A stretch of 64,000 bases of DNA from Macrothele yani. Its lineage: Eukaryota > Arthropoda > Arachnida > Araneae > Macrothelidae. Numbering within the stretch: position 1 is the stretch's first letter; each line of letters begins with the position of its first letter. The stretch lies in the NCBI GenBank assembly GCA_039090855.1, contig CM077022.1, positions 76,408,971 through 76,472,970 on the forward strand, given 5' to 3'. This document shows, piece by piece, positions 53,495 through 63,100 of this stretch. A program made the translations under genes and the position numbers. The notes under the pieces were generated by a model. That model was not told the DNA's origin, did no database searches, and saw nothing but the letters and a program-made list of their open reading frames with translations.

Positions 53495-54360
53495 GGTGAG
53501 CCAAAAGTACATCCCATTTGCAGCTAAAAAGTTGAATGATTCAAGAATGCCATACACACTCACCTCATTCTGCAAAGTACAGGCCATTATTTTCTGTTTT
53601 CCTTTGCCAATCAATGTTCCACCAGAGCCACGAGCCCACCTGACAAGTTTTGAGGACAGATTCTACATTCACCACTGAAGCAAAGTGCCAGCCTTGTAGG
53701 AAATGGGCCATGGAGCAAAACAAGTGGTAGTAGGATGAGGATAAGGTCTGGAATGTATGGAAGATGTTGTAGGATCTCAACCATTTCCAATTCATGAACG
53801 TTTCGGCAGACCAGTTTGGAGGTTCTCCAATTGCAGTAATGCCTGCTTCCTCTTAATAAGCTCTGGGTAGCATTGGCTCAGTGCATCATGGACCCCCTGC
53901 AGTTGTTTGGTATAGAGGTTCTTGTCCGCAGCCTGACCATCTGTCACAAGTGCCCAGGGCACAGGATCATCATAAGTCCACCAAATGCACAGCATGACTT
54001 TTTCTTGAACTGCCTGTTTTGCACCACTGTACTTCCTGGCATGGCCCCAGTAAGTCATTCACAGTGGTAGGATAATGTAGGAACATCCACTTTTCATCAT
54101 GCGTGATGATTTGACAGCAGTCTGCAACAGAGAGCAACATGTTTCACATGCTGGGGGTGTCAATTTGTGGGGAACCATTCGATGGAGCTTGGAGGAGAAA
54201 CCAAGCTGGTGCAGGTGACAAACGGTGGATAGGTAAGCCCTCACTTCAGGTGCTAATTATTGCTTACTGGTACAGGGTTCACTGCAGTGGTGGCTCTTGT
54301 GGTAAAATGATGGTGAGGCAGATCCCAGCCCATAGCACATGTAAGTTATGAAAGATAACT
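53495..54360 (-). pseudogene. Mariner transposase, minus strand, broken
   Basis: Minus-strand text: AYLSTVCHLHQLGFSSKLHR, MVPHKLT, then in another frame IITHDEKWMFLHYPTTVN (first Asp), QEKVMLCIWWTYDDPVPWAL, KNLYTKQLQGVHDALSQCYP, ELIKRKQALLQLENLQ, then YYHLFCSMAHFLQGWHFASV and VNVESVL. The HDNARPH segment is replaced by LQLENLQTG-type text, so the second Asp is lost. The left end GGTGAGCCAAAAGTACATCC (53494) may be part of a TIR, but no right partner was seen. Confidence 0.78.
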
Positions 54361-54889
54361 AAAGCCAATTTTCATATGGAAGTGGTTTGATGCGTATATT
54401 TTATATCCACGCATGCCTGCCAACATTAGCCAATGCCCTGTCTGTAGTAACTAGTATTGTTACATGGCATATGTAGATGCTGCTTTCAACCAAGATAAAA
54501 TAATTCCTCACATGCTGCTGAATGGCTTAATTTCATGTGTGTGTGTGTGTGTGTGTGGAATTTATATATGTAATGTATACTGCTTAAATGGCTCAGTGAA
54601 ACTTTTTTCTTTGCTTAGTGGTAATAGGCATTTCTGATGAATGTTGATGTTGTGATAATAGGCTACAACACAATAACGCAGGACCATATTCCTTCATAAA
54701 TTTCTGGCAATCCTTCATTGTGTGTGTATGTGTGTGTGTGTGTGTGTACACTGAAGGTGCTTCCTGATTCTGACACTTTTTAAGGAAACGATGCATCTCC
54801 TTGTAAAAATGAAACATGCACTACAAGCAAAAACGCAGCAAACAAGGACACCCTTGAAACAAATTTAACACGTGTGAAACATAAAATTA
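54361..54889. other. No gene seen; two (TG)n runs
   Basis: (TG)n at 54535-54557 and 54719-54747. Nothing else recognised. Confidence 0.5.
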
Positions 54890-55288
54890 ATTCACCTTCA
54901 GGAAGCCTTTCAACCTTTATTCTTTCCACCCTAGGCCTCTTTGTATTCATTTTTTCTCCAACCGACAATTTCACTCTTGACACTACCGCATAATGATCAG
55001 GGCCAACATCCGCACCTCTCATCACACGAGTGTCAACAACTAAGTGTTTCAGACGCTAATCGTAGACAACAAAATCTATCGCACTCTTTTGACCAAAAGT
55101 ACTATTTTTCCAAGTATATGTGTGGATATACTTGTGGTTTGAAAAACATATTAGATACACACACCATTCTCAATGCTGAGTTCAATTAATCTTTCACCAT
55201 TATCATTCACACACGGATCATTAAACTTACCCAGAACATTATCAGAAATCACATTCTGCACACCTACTCTAGCATTGAATTCAACAGT
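54890..55288 (-). mobile_element. LINE endonuclease-domain fragment, minus strand
   Basis: Reading leftwards from 55285: VEFNARVGVQNVISDNVLGK, FNDPCVNDNGERLIELSIEN, TYTWKNSTFGQKSAIDFVVY, RLKHLVVDTRVMRGADVGPD, HYAVVSRVKLSVGEKM. The (GD)FNARVG, NGERL, (R)S(A/Q)IDFVV and (A)D.G.DH.(L/V)V motifs are those of the APE-type endonuclease of RTE/BovB LINEs, with DFN, SAID and SDH-like active-site texts. It starts abruptly at the direct repeat that bounds the next LINE copy and is truncated at both ends. Confidence 0.75.
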
Positions 55289-55300
55289 ACATATTAATAT

Positions 55301-56397
55301 ACATACATGCATATCACTAAGCTGTTCTCTGGGATTCAGAGGTTAGCTCCACAAAGAAAAACCAAACTACCAGAAAATTTTTTAACTGATTTTTTACTTA
55401 CTGTTGCTGTATCAAACCTCCATTTACAGCGATCTTGACGTACAACTCGGGCTTCACTGACATCCATCAAACGACACACACAAGATCTTATATACTTCAT
55501 ACTCGTGATCTTTTTCTCATGCAGACACTCCTGAATCTGATCCTCCCATGACTTCCTTGGCCTTCCTCTGCCTTTCCTTCCTGCCACTTGAGCTAAAAAA
55601 AAAAAAAATCTTAGTAAGCATTTCCTCACTCACTCATTCTTTCAACATGCCCAAACCACCGAAGCATATTAGTCTCCACCTTGCTACAACATTTTGCTTC
55701 ACATTACACAACTGCAACACATCTTCATTCCTCACACAATCAGAACGTGTCTTACCACCTCCCCGCACCCTTCCGTAAATAATGCATTTCTCCAGTACAC
55801 AAACAACTCCTATGTTTCTTCTGTAATACCCAGGTTTCACTGCAATACATCAGAGTAGGAACAATTACACTTTCATACACAGCCATGCGAGGCTCTCTTG
55901 AGAACCCACCCTCCCAAGGCAGCTATGACTTTCAATGAAGAATTCACTCTCCTACTAATTTCACCATCCAATTTGTTCTCTGTGTCAAACATGCTTCCTA
56001 AATACACAAACTCACTCACCTGGTCAATCACTGTGCCATTTAGACTTATATTGCATTCAGTACTACCAGTTCCTCGCTCAAAAACCATAACTTTGGTTTT
56101 TCCCTTATTTATACTCAGTTCGAATTTCATGCAAACTTTGTACATCCGGGACAAGATACTCTGCAACTCACTTTTACTCTCTGCCAACAGGACAGTGTCA
56201 TCAGCATACAGCAATCTGCACACACGGATATCACCAAGGCATAAACCAATATTATCTATTTTGGCATCACGCATGCATGCATCCATAAATATATTAAACA
56301 GCCAAGGCGACATTACACAACCTTGCCTGACTCCTGCACCAACAGAAAACCAATTGGATAAAACACCATTCACTCTTACACAAGTTCTGCTGCCAAT
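55301..56397 (-). mobile_element. RTE-like LINE, RT and 3' end, 5'-truncated, 12-bp flanking repeats
   Basis: ACATATTAATAT occurs at 55289-55300 and 56398-56409, which fits the target duplication of a LINE inserted on the minus strand. The 3' end (left) reads, inverted, GTGGAGCTAACCTCTGAATC ... GTATGT, as in the other copies of this family. It holds the RT pseudogene below. Confidence 0.82.
55330..56373 (-). pseudogene. LINE reverse transcriptase, C-terminal half
   Basis: The 166-residue open frame reads SVGAGVRQGCVMSPWLFNIF, MDACMRDAKIDNIGLCLGDI, RLLYADDTVLLAESKSELQS with the catalytic YADD box, SINKGKTKVMVFERGTGSTE and QVSEFVYLGSMFDTENKLDG, then EISRRVNSSLKVIAALGGWV. After a stop at 55873 the tail continues in other frames (CNVKQNVVARWRL, AGRKGRGRPRKSWEDQIQEC, RCKWRFDTATV). 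This is RT domain blocks 4-7 plus thumb of an RTE-like element. It is truncated before the first catalytic Asp and has several frameshifts after 55873. Confidence 0.9.
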
Positions 56398-56409
56398 ACA
56401 TATTAATAT

Positions 56410-57739
56410 GATTTTGTTAATTCAATAAAATCAAAGGAAGACATATGACACAGTGGAGGGGAGGGCAGTAAACTTATTAAATTGTACACAGTTTCAGAGG
56501 GGAAAAAATGTATATTTTATGAGAAAACAAAAAGTAGAGGAAGACATGGTTCAACTGTGTTGTTTTATGTCATCTCTTGTGGGCAAAAACACACATTTTG
56601 CACTCATTTTTGTATCTAGCAATAGCCATTGAGAGGTCATTGCACATGCACAACACCAATCCAAAAATTCAAAGTAAATAATTTTAATAGAAAAATGACT
56701 TTTCTCACAAAGTTTTTTCCGAGTCCAAAATAAAAGCTACAGGTCTGTTATTAAAGGTCTATCGTGCATGTAGGCCACAACTATGGCATGCAGGTCACAA
56801 ATTAAGGCCCTGACCTCCATGGGAACGGTGTCTAGAAGTCAAGCTGGAAGCATATTTTATATATCTCATAAAAACAGGTTAGGTAACTTAAACTTGTCAG
56901 AAATCAGAACAGATGCTTACCAGTGAGAGTTTGTTTTCCCTCCAACAAAATGCATTCAGTTTATTTTTATTAATGAGTTCAATTCTAAAAGTAATTATTA
57001 TTTTTGTTATTACTTAGTAAGTCAAAATTTATTAGTAATAATAATAAAAAAGAAGAAAAGCTCAGCACATTTCTTGCCTAGGCAGATACTACAGAAGAAA
57101 CATTCCAAAAAACTCAGCAATCAAATATAAAATACACTGCACATTTTGACAAAAAAAAAAAAAAAAAAAAAAAAAAAGCTGTGTTGATAATGAATACTGG
57201 AAACAGAGTTGAGGCTTTGCCAAAGGTATCAGCTTGGGTCTGCCCATTCTCATTGGACAAAATTCCTGCCTTCCTCCAATAGAAACACAGATACCAGCTG
57301 ATTTTAAGCAGCATTGAGCTTCGCCTCAAAATCCTTGCAAGAAGTCATAAACCTGGGAGCCAGTTTTTCTCCACTTTTGCACTGTCTGCTGTACTAGAGA
57401 CAATTTTAGATGATTGCCTCTCTAGGCTCTTAAAATATCCTCAGTTCAACCTCTTAGCATAAACAGTATTTAAACTTAAAAAAATTAATGCTTATGAACT
57501 AAGTATTCATTCTCTGGTTGAATCCTTTTTTAACATAATTTATGAATCCCAATGTGAATTTCAGAGTTTTATTTAGCATGCACAATTAAAGGCACATATA
57601 TAAAAGATTTCTTCATGGAAGAAAAATTTCTGGTGAGGTGGGGCGTCACTTGCCTCATCTGACGAGCTGCCGATGGTTCACTGTCACAGCTTTGGCCAGG
57701 GTGTCAGTGTTGGTGGTCATTGGACTGAACAAATTTTCT
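56410..57739. other. Mostly unclassified; possible inverted LINE piece at 56430-56510
   Basis: The + strand at 56434-56490 reads RKTYDTVEGRAVNLLNCTQ, which resembles the RT motif (R)KAYDxV(D/E)R that lies just upstream of where the neighbouring LINE is truncated, but in the opposite orientation. A poly-A run lies at 57150-57178. Nothing else is recognisable. Confidence 0.35.
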
Positions 57740-58280
57740 TAGTTAATATCTTACCAGTCATTCTTTTAACATTGCCGAACCACCTTAGATTATTTGTCTC
57801 CATCTTATTAACAATGTTTTGCTTCACATGACACATTTACAGCACATCTTTGTTTCTCACATGATTAGACCCCCTCCAGACACACATATTCAGCACACAA
57901 ATGACTTCTGTGTCTGTTCCGTAGTACCCAGGTTTCACTGCTGTACATCAGAGTTGGAACTATTGCACTTTTACACACAGCCGTTTGGGACCTATTCGAA
58001 AACACACCACTCCTGTGAAATCCTCCTTAAGGTAGGCTACAACTTCAAAAGTTCAGTTGCTTACTAATTTCATCATCTCCTCTGTTTTCTCTATCAAACA
58101 TGTTTCAAATTCATTCACTCGTACTTCTATCTCCGTACCATTAATACTGATCTTGCATTCAGTACTAACAGTTCCCTGCTCAGAAACTGTAACTTTTGTT
58201 TTTCTGTTATTTATACTCAGTTTAAGGTTCATATATCCAGGACAATATACTCTGCAACTCACTTTGACGGTATCTTCACA
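57740..58280 (-). mobile_element. RTE-like LINE fragment (copy 4), more diverged, minus strand
   Basis: Aligns with 55640-56160: CTTGCATTCAGTACTAACAG, TTATTTATACTCAGTTTAAG, GTACCCAGGTTTCACTGCTG, TACATCAGAGTTGGAAC, AATGTTTTGCTTCACATGAC. Translated minus-strand pieces include LSINNRKTKVTVSEQGTVST and ECKISINGTEIEVRVNEFET. It carries many indels. Confidence 0.8.
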
Positions 58281-60838
58281 AGTATTGTAACAGAAAATCA
58301 AATACTGAGCAAATTTATTTTTGTGAACATACCATTGGGTGGTATCTTCATAAAAATATATTTTGCTCAAATGGTATCTTTGCAAAATTATTTTTGGCTC
58401 AAATGGTATCTTCACAAAAATATTTTGAACTTAATGGTACTGACTTTCCATAAAATTTTAATCTAACAAAAACATTTTAGTGTAAGAGTCATGTTGAATA
58501 TTATGTTTAACTATTATGCCAATTTTTTTGTGCCATTTTGAACTTTTTTTCAGTGAAACATTCTCTGACTGATGCCTATCAATTACTGTGTCATCTCTAC
58601 CTGCAGCTCAGGCGACGCTCACTGAAAGGAATCCCAAAGGATTGTGGGAGCATCTTTTTACGGAGAACGCAATTTGTTCTTAAACCTTCCTCCCTCTCAG
58701 TGATATGGACATGTTGCACCTTCGATTTCTATCTCCATCTCCCCAAACGGAACCTCCTCATGCTCATCACTTCACAATTTTTAGTTCCAGTGGTTCTTGC
58801 AGATGAGGAGGAAAGTTGGGAAGTGTAGCAACTCATTTAACCTTTCCCGTACCCACCGGGATTCTGGGAAATGTATTTACTGTTATGAGGAGAGTATCAT
58901 GGTCGGGAGCGCCTGACTGTTCACTTTATGGGAATCAGGTTACATATATGTGACTTTTTTTTATTTTTTTTTATTTTGCTTAGCAAGTTATTTCATTTCC
59001 ACCATCACTTAAATTTTTTGACCTCTGATGACTTTCCTTTTTGAACACAACCTGGTGCTTTGTTGTCGTTTTCCCCCTGAGCGTAATTCCCAGAATTATG
59101 AAATAAATAATGATAACTCTATCTACATACACCACGACTGAAAAAATACTGGGAGCGTAAAAATTTGTCACAGGCACCCAAAGTTTTTTTTTTTTTTTTT
59201 GCTTCAAGTTGCATAATTTGCAGTAAATACCGTACTTTGTGTCGTATAATCCGTGAATTATCAGTTAAGAAGTTCAAGTTTTAAGTTCTGCAAATAATAC
59301 ACTGCATAAAAAAAAAAAGTTGTTATTGTACTTTAATTTTTTAGATGTTCTTCATGGTGTCAGGAGAGAGCTGGTGGTAATGAAAAGTATGGAATATGCA
59401 CTAACAACAGAAAAATATGTAACACAGTATGGAGTTTGAGAGCCGCAAAGAAATGGAAATAAGGCTTTCTTTCTTTCTTTTTTTTCTTTTCTTTCCTTCT
59501 TTCTTTCTTTTCTTCTCTTCTTTTTTTATTTAATGAGCATTTTAACAGAAATATTTTGCCCTCAATTACATGGTGTGGAATAACTCAGCAGGCTAAGTAA
59601 GTGCTCTGAAAAGCCCGCTGAGCACGTCACATAATTGCTGCTGTCACAATAGTGTAATCACTTTTCGAATCGCAGGACTTCGTTAGTTTTGTTACATTAA
59701 TCACAGTAGTTAAGGCTTTGTTCATCTTTCAGTTGTTGAGAAATATTTACAGAAATGCCAAATGCATGAAATTTCCAGGTCTTAATAATGAACAATGGTA
59801 ATGGTAAAAAACTAAAAATTTTTGTTCTTTTTTCATTTGAAAATAACACAAATATTTAAAAATGACAGTTTCTATTTTTTTTTTTTTTTTTAGTCAGATC
59901 GTTTCTTTTGTACTTTCTTTATACTTTTGGTCATACGAATTGCTACTTTGGTGTTGGAAATTATGGTACCGGATCAACATAACAGGTGCTGATATTTTAT
60001 TTCTGAATTTCACAGTCTGCGGATAGGTTGCCACAGATTCGACGATGGAACAATTGTGTTTTTCTGAATTTTACAACATGCCACCGCAAATTTACATGTA
60101 AGAATTTTTTTACCCACAGCCTGTGAACAATAATGCCGCCCCAGATAATAGAATAATAGAAAGGAAAATACGATAATTTGAGCTTGTATGCACAAAATAT
60201 AACTTCAATAAATAGAAATATAAAATAAAATGAAAATCTAAAATTAAAATTTTTTGAGAGCACCAACTACAGGGGGAGGGGGAGGGGTTATGGACAAAAT
60301 TGGAATTTTATTTAGCAGCAAGTGATTTGTGTTTTAAAAAAATGGCAGGAAATACACTAACTTTGTTCCATCATCATACATCACTTTTATGTGTTATTGT
60401 TTAAAATTTGAATTTGCTTCTCCTGGCACCTAAATTTTTGACCTAAGAAACTCTCTTCCAGTGAAAAATATAAGTAAAAATGCCCAGCAAACTAAAATCT
60501 TTCTTTTTTAAAGTTTTACACGTATAAACTCTCAAACTGTAAAATTTAAATAGAGGGAATATGCATTTGTATTTGTACACATTTATTGTGTCCTCCTTTT
60601 TTAATGAAAATGTCCTCCCATTCCAAAAAGTAGTCTGGTCACCCTGTGTGTGAAATTAAGATTATGAAGTACAAAATGAGATAGATACCTTTGATGTAGT
60701 TAGTGGCCTTGTAAGGTGACAAACTGAAATTAGGTAAAATACCTTTGCATAGATTTTTTTCATTTGTCCAGTAAAAACATGCAGCTGGATCATGCAGTTT
60801 GAGAAAAGTCACATGAACATCTGTTTTTTTAAGAGAAG
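58281..60838. other. No gene seen; AT-rich intron
   Basis: Repeated phrases (AAATGGTATCTTCACAAAAA, TTTTGGCTCAAATGGTATCT) at 58290-58440 form a short degenerate tandem. (TTTC)n-rich pyrimidine tract at 59465-59530. A stretch with GTCTGGTCACCCTGTGTG (60640-60660) may be a decayed transposon end. No exon of Bre1 was recognised. Confidence 0.4.
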
Positions 60839-60840
60839 CA

Positions 60841-61058
60841 TGCTGCCCCGGTGGCGCAGTGGTCTAAGCGCTGGCTCTTGATCATTTGTCCGAGTTGGGT
60901 CCAAGTTCAAATCCCAGTGAGACATGGATGTTGTGTTTGTCTTATGGCACTGGTTCTTTCCCTTCCCTGGAACCAGTGGCTGTAAATTAGGGACGAGCGA
61001 CTGCTTATAGCCCATTGAGTTGCTCATGGCGGTTGTTAAACCTCCAATAAAAAAAAAA
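60841..61058 (+). mobile_element. tRNA-derived SINE (copy 2), A-tailed
   Basis: GCCCCGGTGGCGCAGTGGTC then TAAGCGCTGGCTCTTGATCA (A box TGGCGCAGTGG) and GGGTCCAAGTTCAAATCCCA (B box) are followed by the body shared with 8605-8822 (TTATGGCACTGGTTCTTTCC, GTAAATTAGGGACGAGCGAC, GCTTATAGCCCATTGAGTTG) and an A tail at 61050-61060. The head keeps the tRNA-like text better than the first copy. Confidence 0.9.
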
Positions 61059-61218
61059 AGTATCATTTATTATTTTAAGCATGTGCAAGATACGATGTCT
61101 TTTGTATGTCATTAAACATAAGCATTTGCTTTCTTTGTAGTTCTGCAGAACGCATACTTCTAGTTTTCAGAAGATGATGAAACCTGAAAGAGTCTTAATT
61201 TTCCTATTGCTCTATGTA

Positions 61219-62075
61219 TTAGGTGTACAAATAAGTTTTAAAGCATTTTAAAGACAACACAACATGTAATTTGAGAGAAAACAACAATACCTTTACGAAT
61301 CAAAATATGCGCCGTCATTATCCATCACCTTCCGCCATCGGCGGCTGACGGATTCCAGGCATAAGGAATAATACTTCGTCGTGTGACGCAATGAAATCGT
61401 TAACCCATTTTTGCACTTCGTCCGGAACCGTACAGCAGACAAACCACGTTACATCGATCAGAACAAATGATAGTCTGAAGGGGCTATGTCAGGATTATAT
61501 GCCGGGCACTCCAAAACTACCCAGCCAAGTGTCAATAACTTTTGCTTGACTGGTTTCGCGACATGCAGCCTAGCGTTGTAATGCAGTAATTTCACGGGAT
61601 GCAATCCTCTGCCTGTGAATGGACGTTTCCGACAGATTTCCAGGTTCAGTCTCAGCAATTGTTGCTTGTAGCGATCAGCAGTAATAGTTTGACCCTGTTC
61701 CAATAGTTCATAATAGCGCACACCCTTCATATCCCACCAGATGCACAGCAGAACTTTCTTGGGGTGAAAATTGTGTTTCGGTGTCCAAGTTGTTGCTTCA
61801 CCGGGGTCTACCCAGTGGTTTTTTTTTTTTTTTTTTTTTTGCATTTGGAATTATTGTATCATATCCACTTTTCATCACCATAACGATTTTTCACAGGAAA
61901 GACTTTCTGTGCTGTTTATTCAGCAGATTCAAAAGCACTTCATGACACGCTCATCCTTGTTCCTCTGGCTCAGGTCATGGGGCAAGCATTTCCCTTCCTT
62001 CTGAATCTTTCTCATTGCGCGTAAACGATTGGAATTGGTATGTTGAGTTTCCCCCAGTTGTTCAGCTAGCATAGA
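61219..62075 (-). pseudogene. Mariner, 3' TIR and transposase C-terminal part, minus strand
   Basis: The left end TTAGGTGTACAAATAAGTTT after TA (61217-61218) is a mariner terminus. Minus-strand text: VKNRYGDEKWI.YNN (first Asp, then a stop), HNFHPKKVLLCIWWDMKGVR, YYELLEQGQTITADRYKQQL, VKLLHYNARLHVAKPVKQKL (second Asp is Tyr), GWVVLECPAYNPDIAPSDYH with LF (third Asp). The N-terminal domain and the right TIR are missing; sequence of the hAT-linked repeat begins at about 62075. An A/T run (61820-61842) has expanded inside the frame. Confidence 0.82.
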
Positions 62076-62590
62076 TGCCAACTAGTACGGATTTTACATA
62101 ATTTTACGGATTTTTGGTTGCTGTTACGGAAGTACGGAAACACCGCTGAAATTACGGAAAATCGCCATTTGATTTAATTTTCTGAGATAGAAAGCAAATT
62201 TTCATCAACTTAAAATTTTTTGTTGGTTCTTCAAGTTTTTCTGGGGGGGAAAAAAAAATGCTGATTCAGGGCTGCCAAACCTGCGCCAATTGCGCCAGCC
62301 CGCGCCAAAACGTTGTTCTTGTGCCATTCTGCTAAAAAATCGCCATTTCAACGAAATCTGCACTAATTTTGCGCCAAAAGTTAAAATTTACCGGTCATTG
62401 ATATTTTAGCATTATCTTACGACATTCGAAATCGATTCAGCGGTTAATTCGTACGTAAGATTCATTCGCGGAGTCCCCTCCGTTTTGTTTTTGTTTTGTC
62501 ATTTTCATCGAGATCGATGCAAAAGTGAAGAAATTTTCGGGATATTAGTGGGGGGGGGGGGGTTAGGTCGTATTCCGTCTGGGGACGTTG
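62076..62590 (+). repeat. TACGG and GCGCC degenerate repeats at the start of a hAT-linked block
   Basis: CTAGTACGGATTTTACATAA, TTTTACGGATTTTTGG, GTTACGGAAGTACGGAAACA and CGCTGAAATTACGGAAA form a TACGGA-rich stretch. They are followed by CTGCGCCAATTGCGCC, CCCGCGCCAAAACG and TTTGCGCCAAAAG, then GATCGATGCAAAAGTGAAGA with a G run. The order is the same as at 20840-21990. Confidence 0.6.
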
Positions 62591-63100
62591 TTTTGTTCTT
62601 TTAAACGTTAGGAAATGCAAGTTAAACGAAGTGCAGATTTTTCCCGTAATCGTATTTTTTTTTCTCTCGCGATGTTACTTCTGTTCAGTATTGTTAAATA
62701 TAATTTCATTGCATAATTTCAGCTTGGAATTGTAGGCAACGATTTCCGAAAACGGAAGTTAGGCTGCCCGAAAATTTCCCCGTAATCTTCGGCGACGAGA
62801 TTCTCTCTTTTTTTGTTATCATTTGGACCATGTAGGAAATCGATGCATAACTGAACTTAAATTTTGGGAGGATTGGTGGCGGCGAGGGGGGGTCGTTTTC
62901 TCCCTCAGAGGACGGAATTTCATCCTTCGAAAACGGAAAGTAGACGGAGGTAAGATTTCTCTGGTAATCGTAATTTTTTTTTCTCGTGATGTTTCCTCTA
63001 CCCAGTATTGTTAGATATCATTTTATTCCATAAATATTTGTATTTCAGCTTGAAAATGTTGGATAAATTTCCGAAAACTGAAGGCTTGAAAAACCGTTAT
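62590..63100 (+). repeat. ~140-bp repeat family block before the hAT coding region
   Basis: Three units with GGAAATGCAAGTTAAACGAA / CGAAAACGGAAGTTAGGC / CGAAAACGGAAAGTAGACGG, CCCGTAATCGTATTTTTTTT, CTCTCGCGATGTTACTTCTG and CATAAATATTTGTATTTCAG then CTTGAAAATG. The last unit leads directly into hAT coding text at 63100. Confidence 0.75.

Noticed and set aside
53496..53678. 60-codon + strand frame
   Set aside because: It is antisense to a mariner transposase remnant read on the minus strand.
55898..56428. 176-codon + strand frame
   Set aside because: It is the antisense shadow of the LINE RT on the minus strand, which has the YADD box.
58538..58828. 96-codon frame considered as the next Bre1 exon
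   Set aside because: The text (LRRRSLKGIPKDCGSIFLRR) does not match Bre1 or any family I recognise.
60841..60912. tRNA-like sequence considered as a functional tRNA gene
   Set aside because: Box A and box B are present, but the cloverleaf is not convincing and the sequence continues into a SINE body and A tail shared with another copy.
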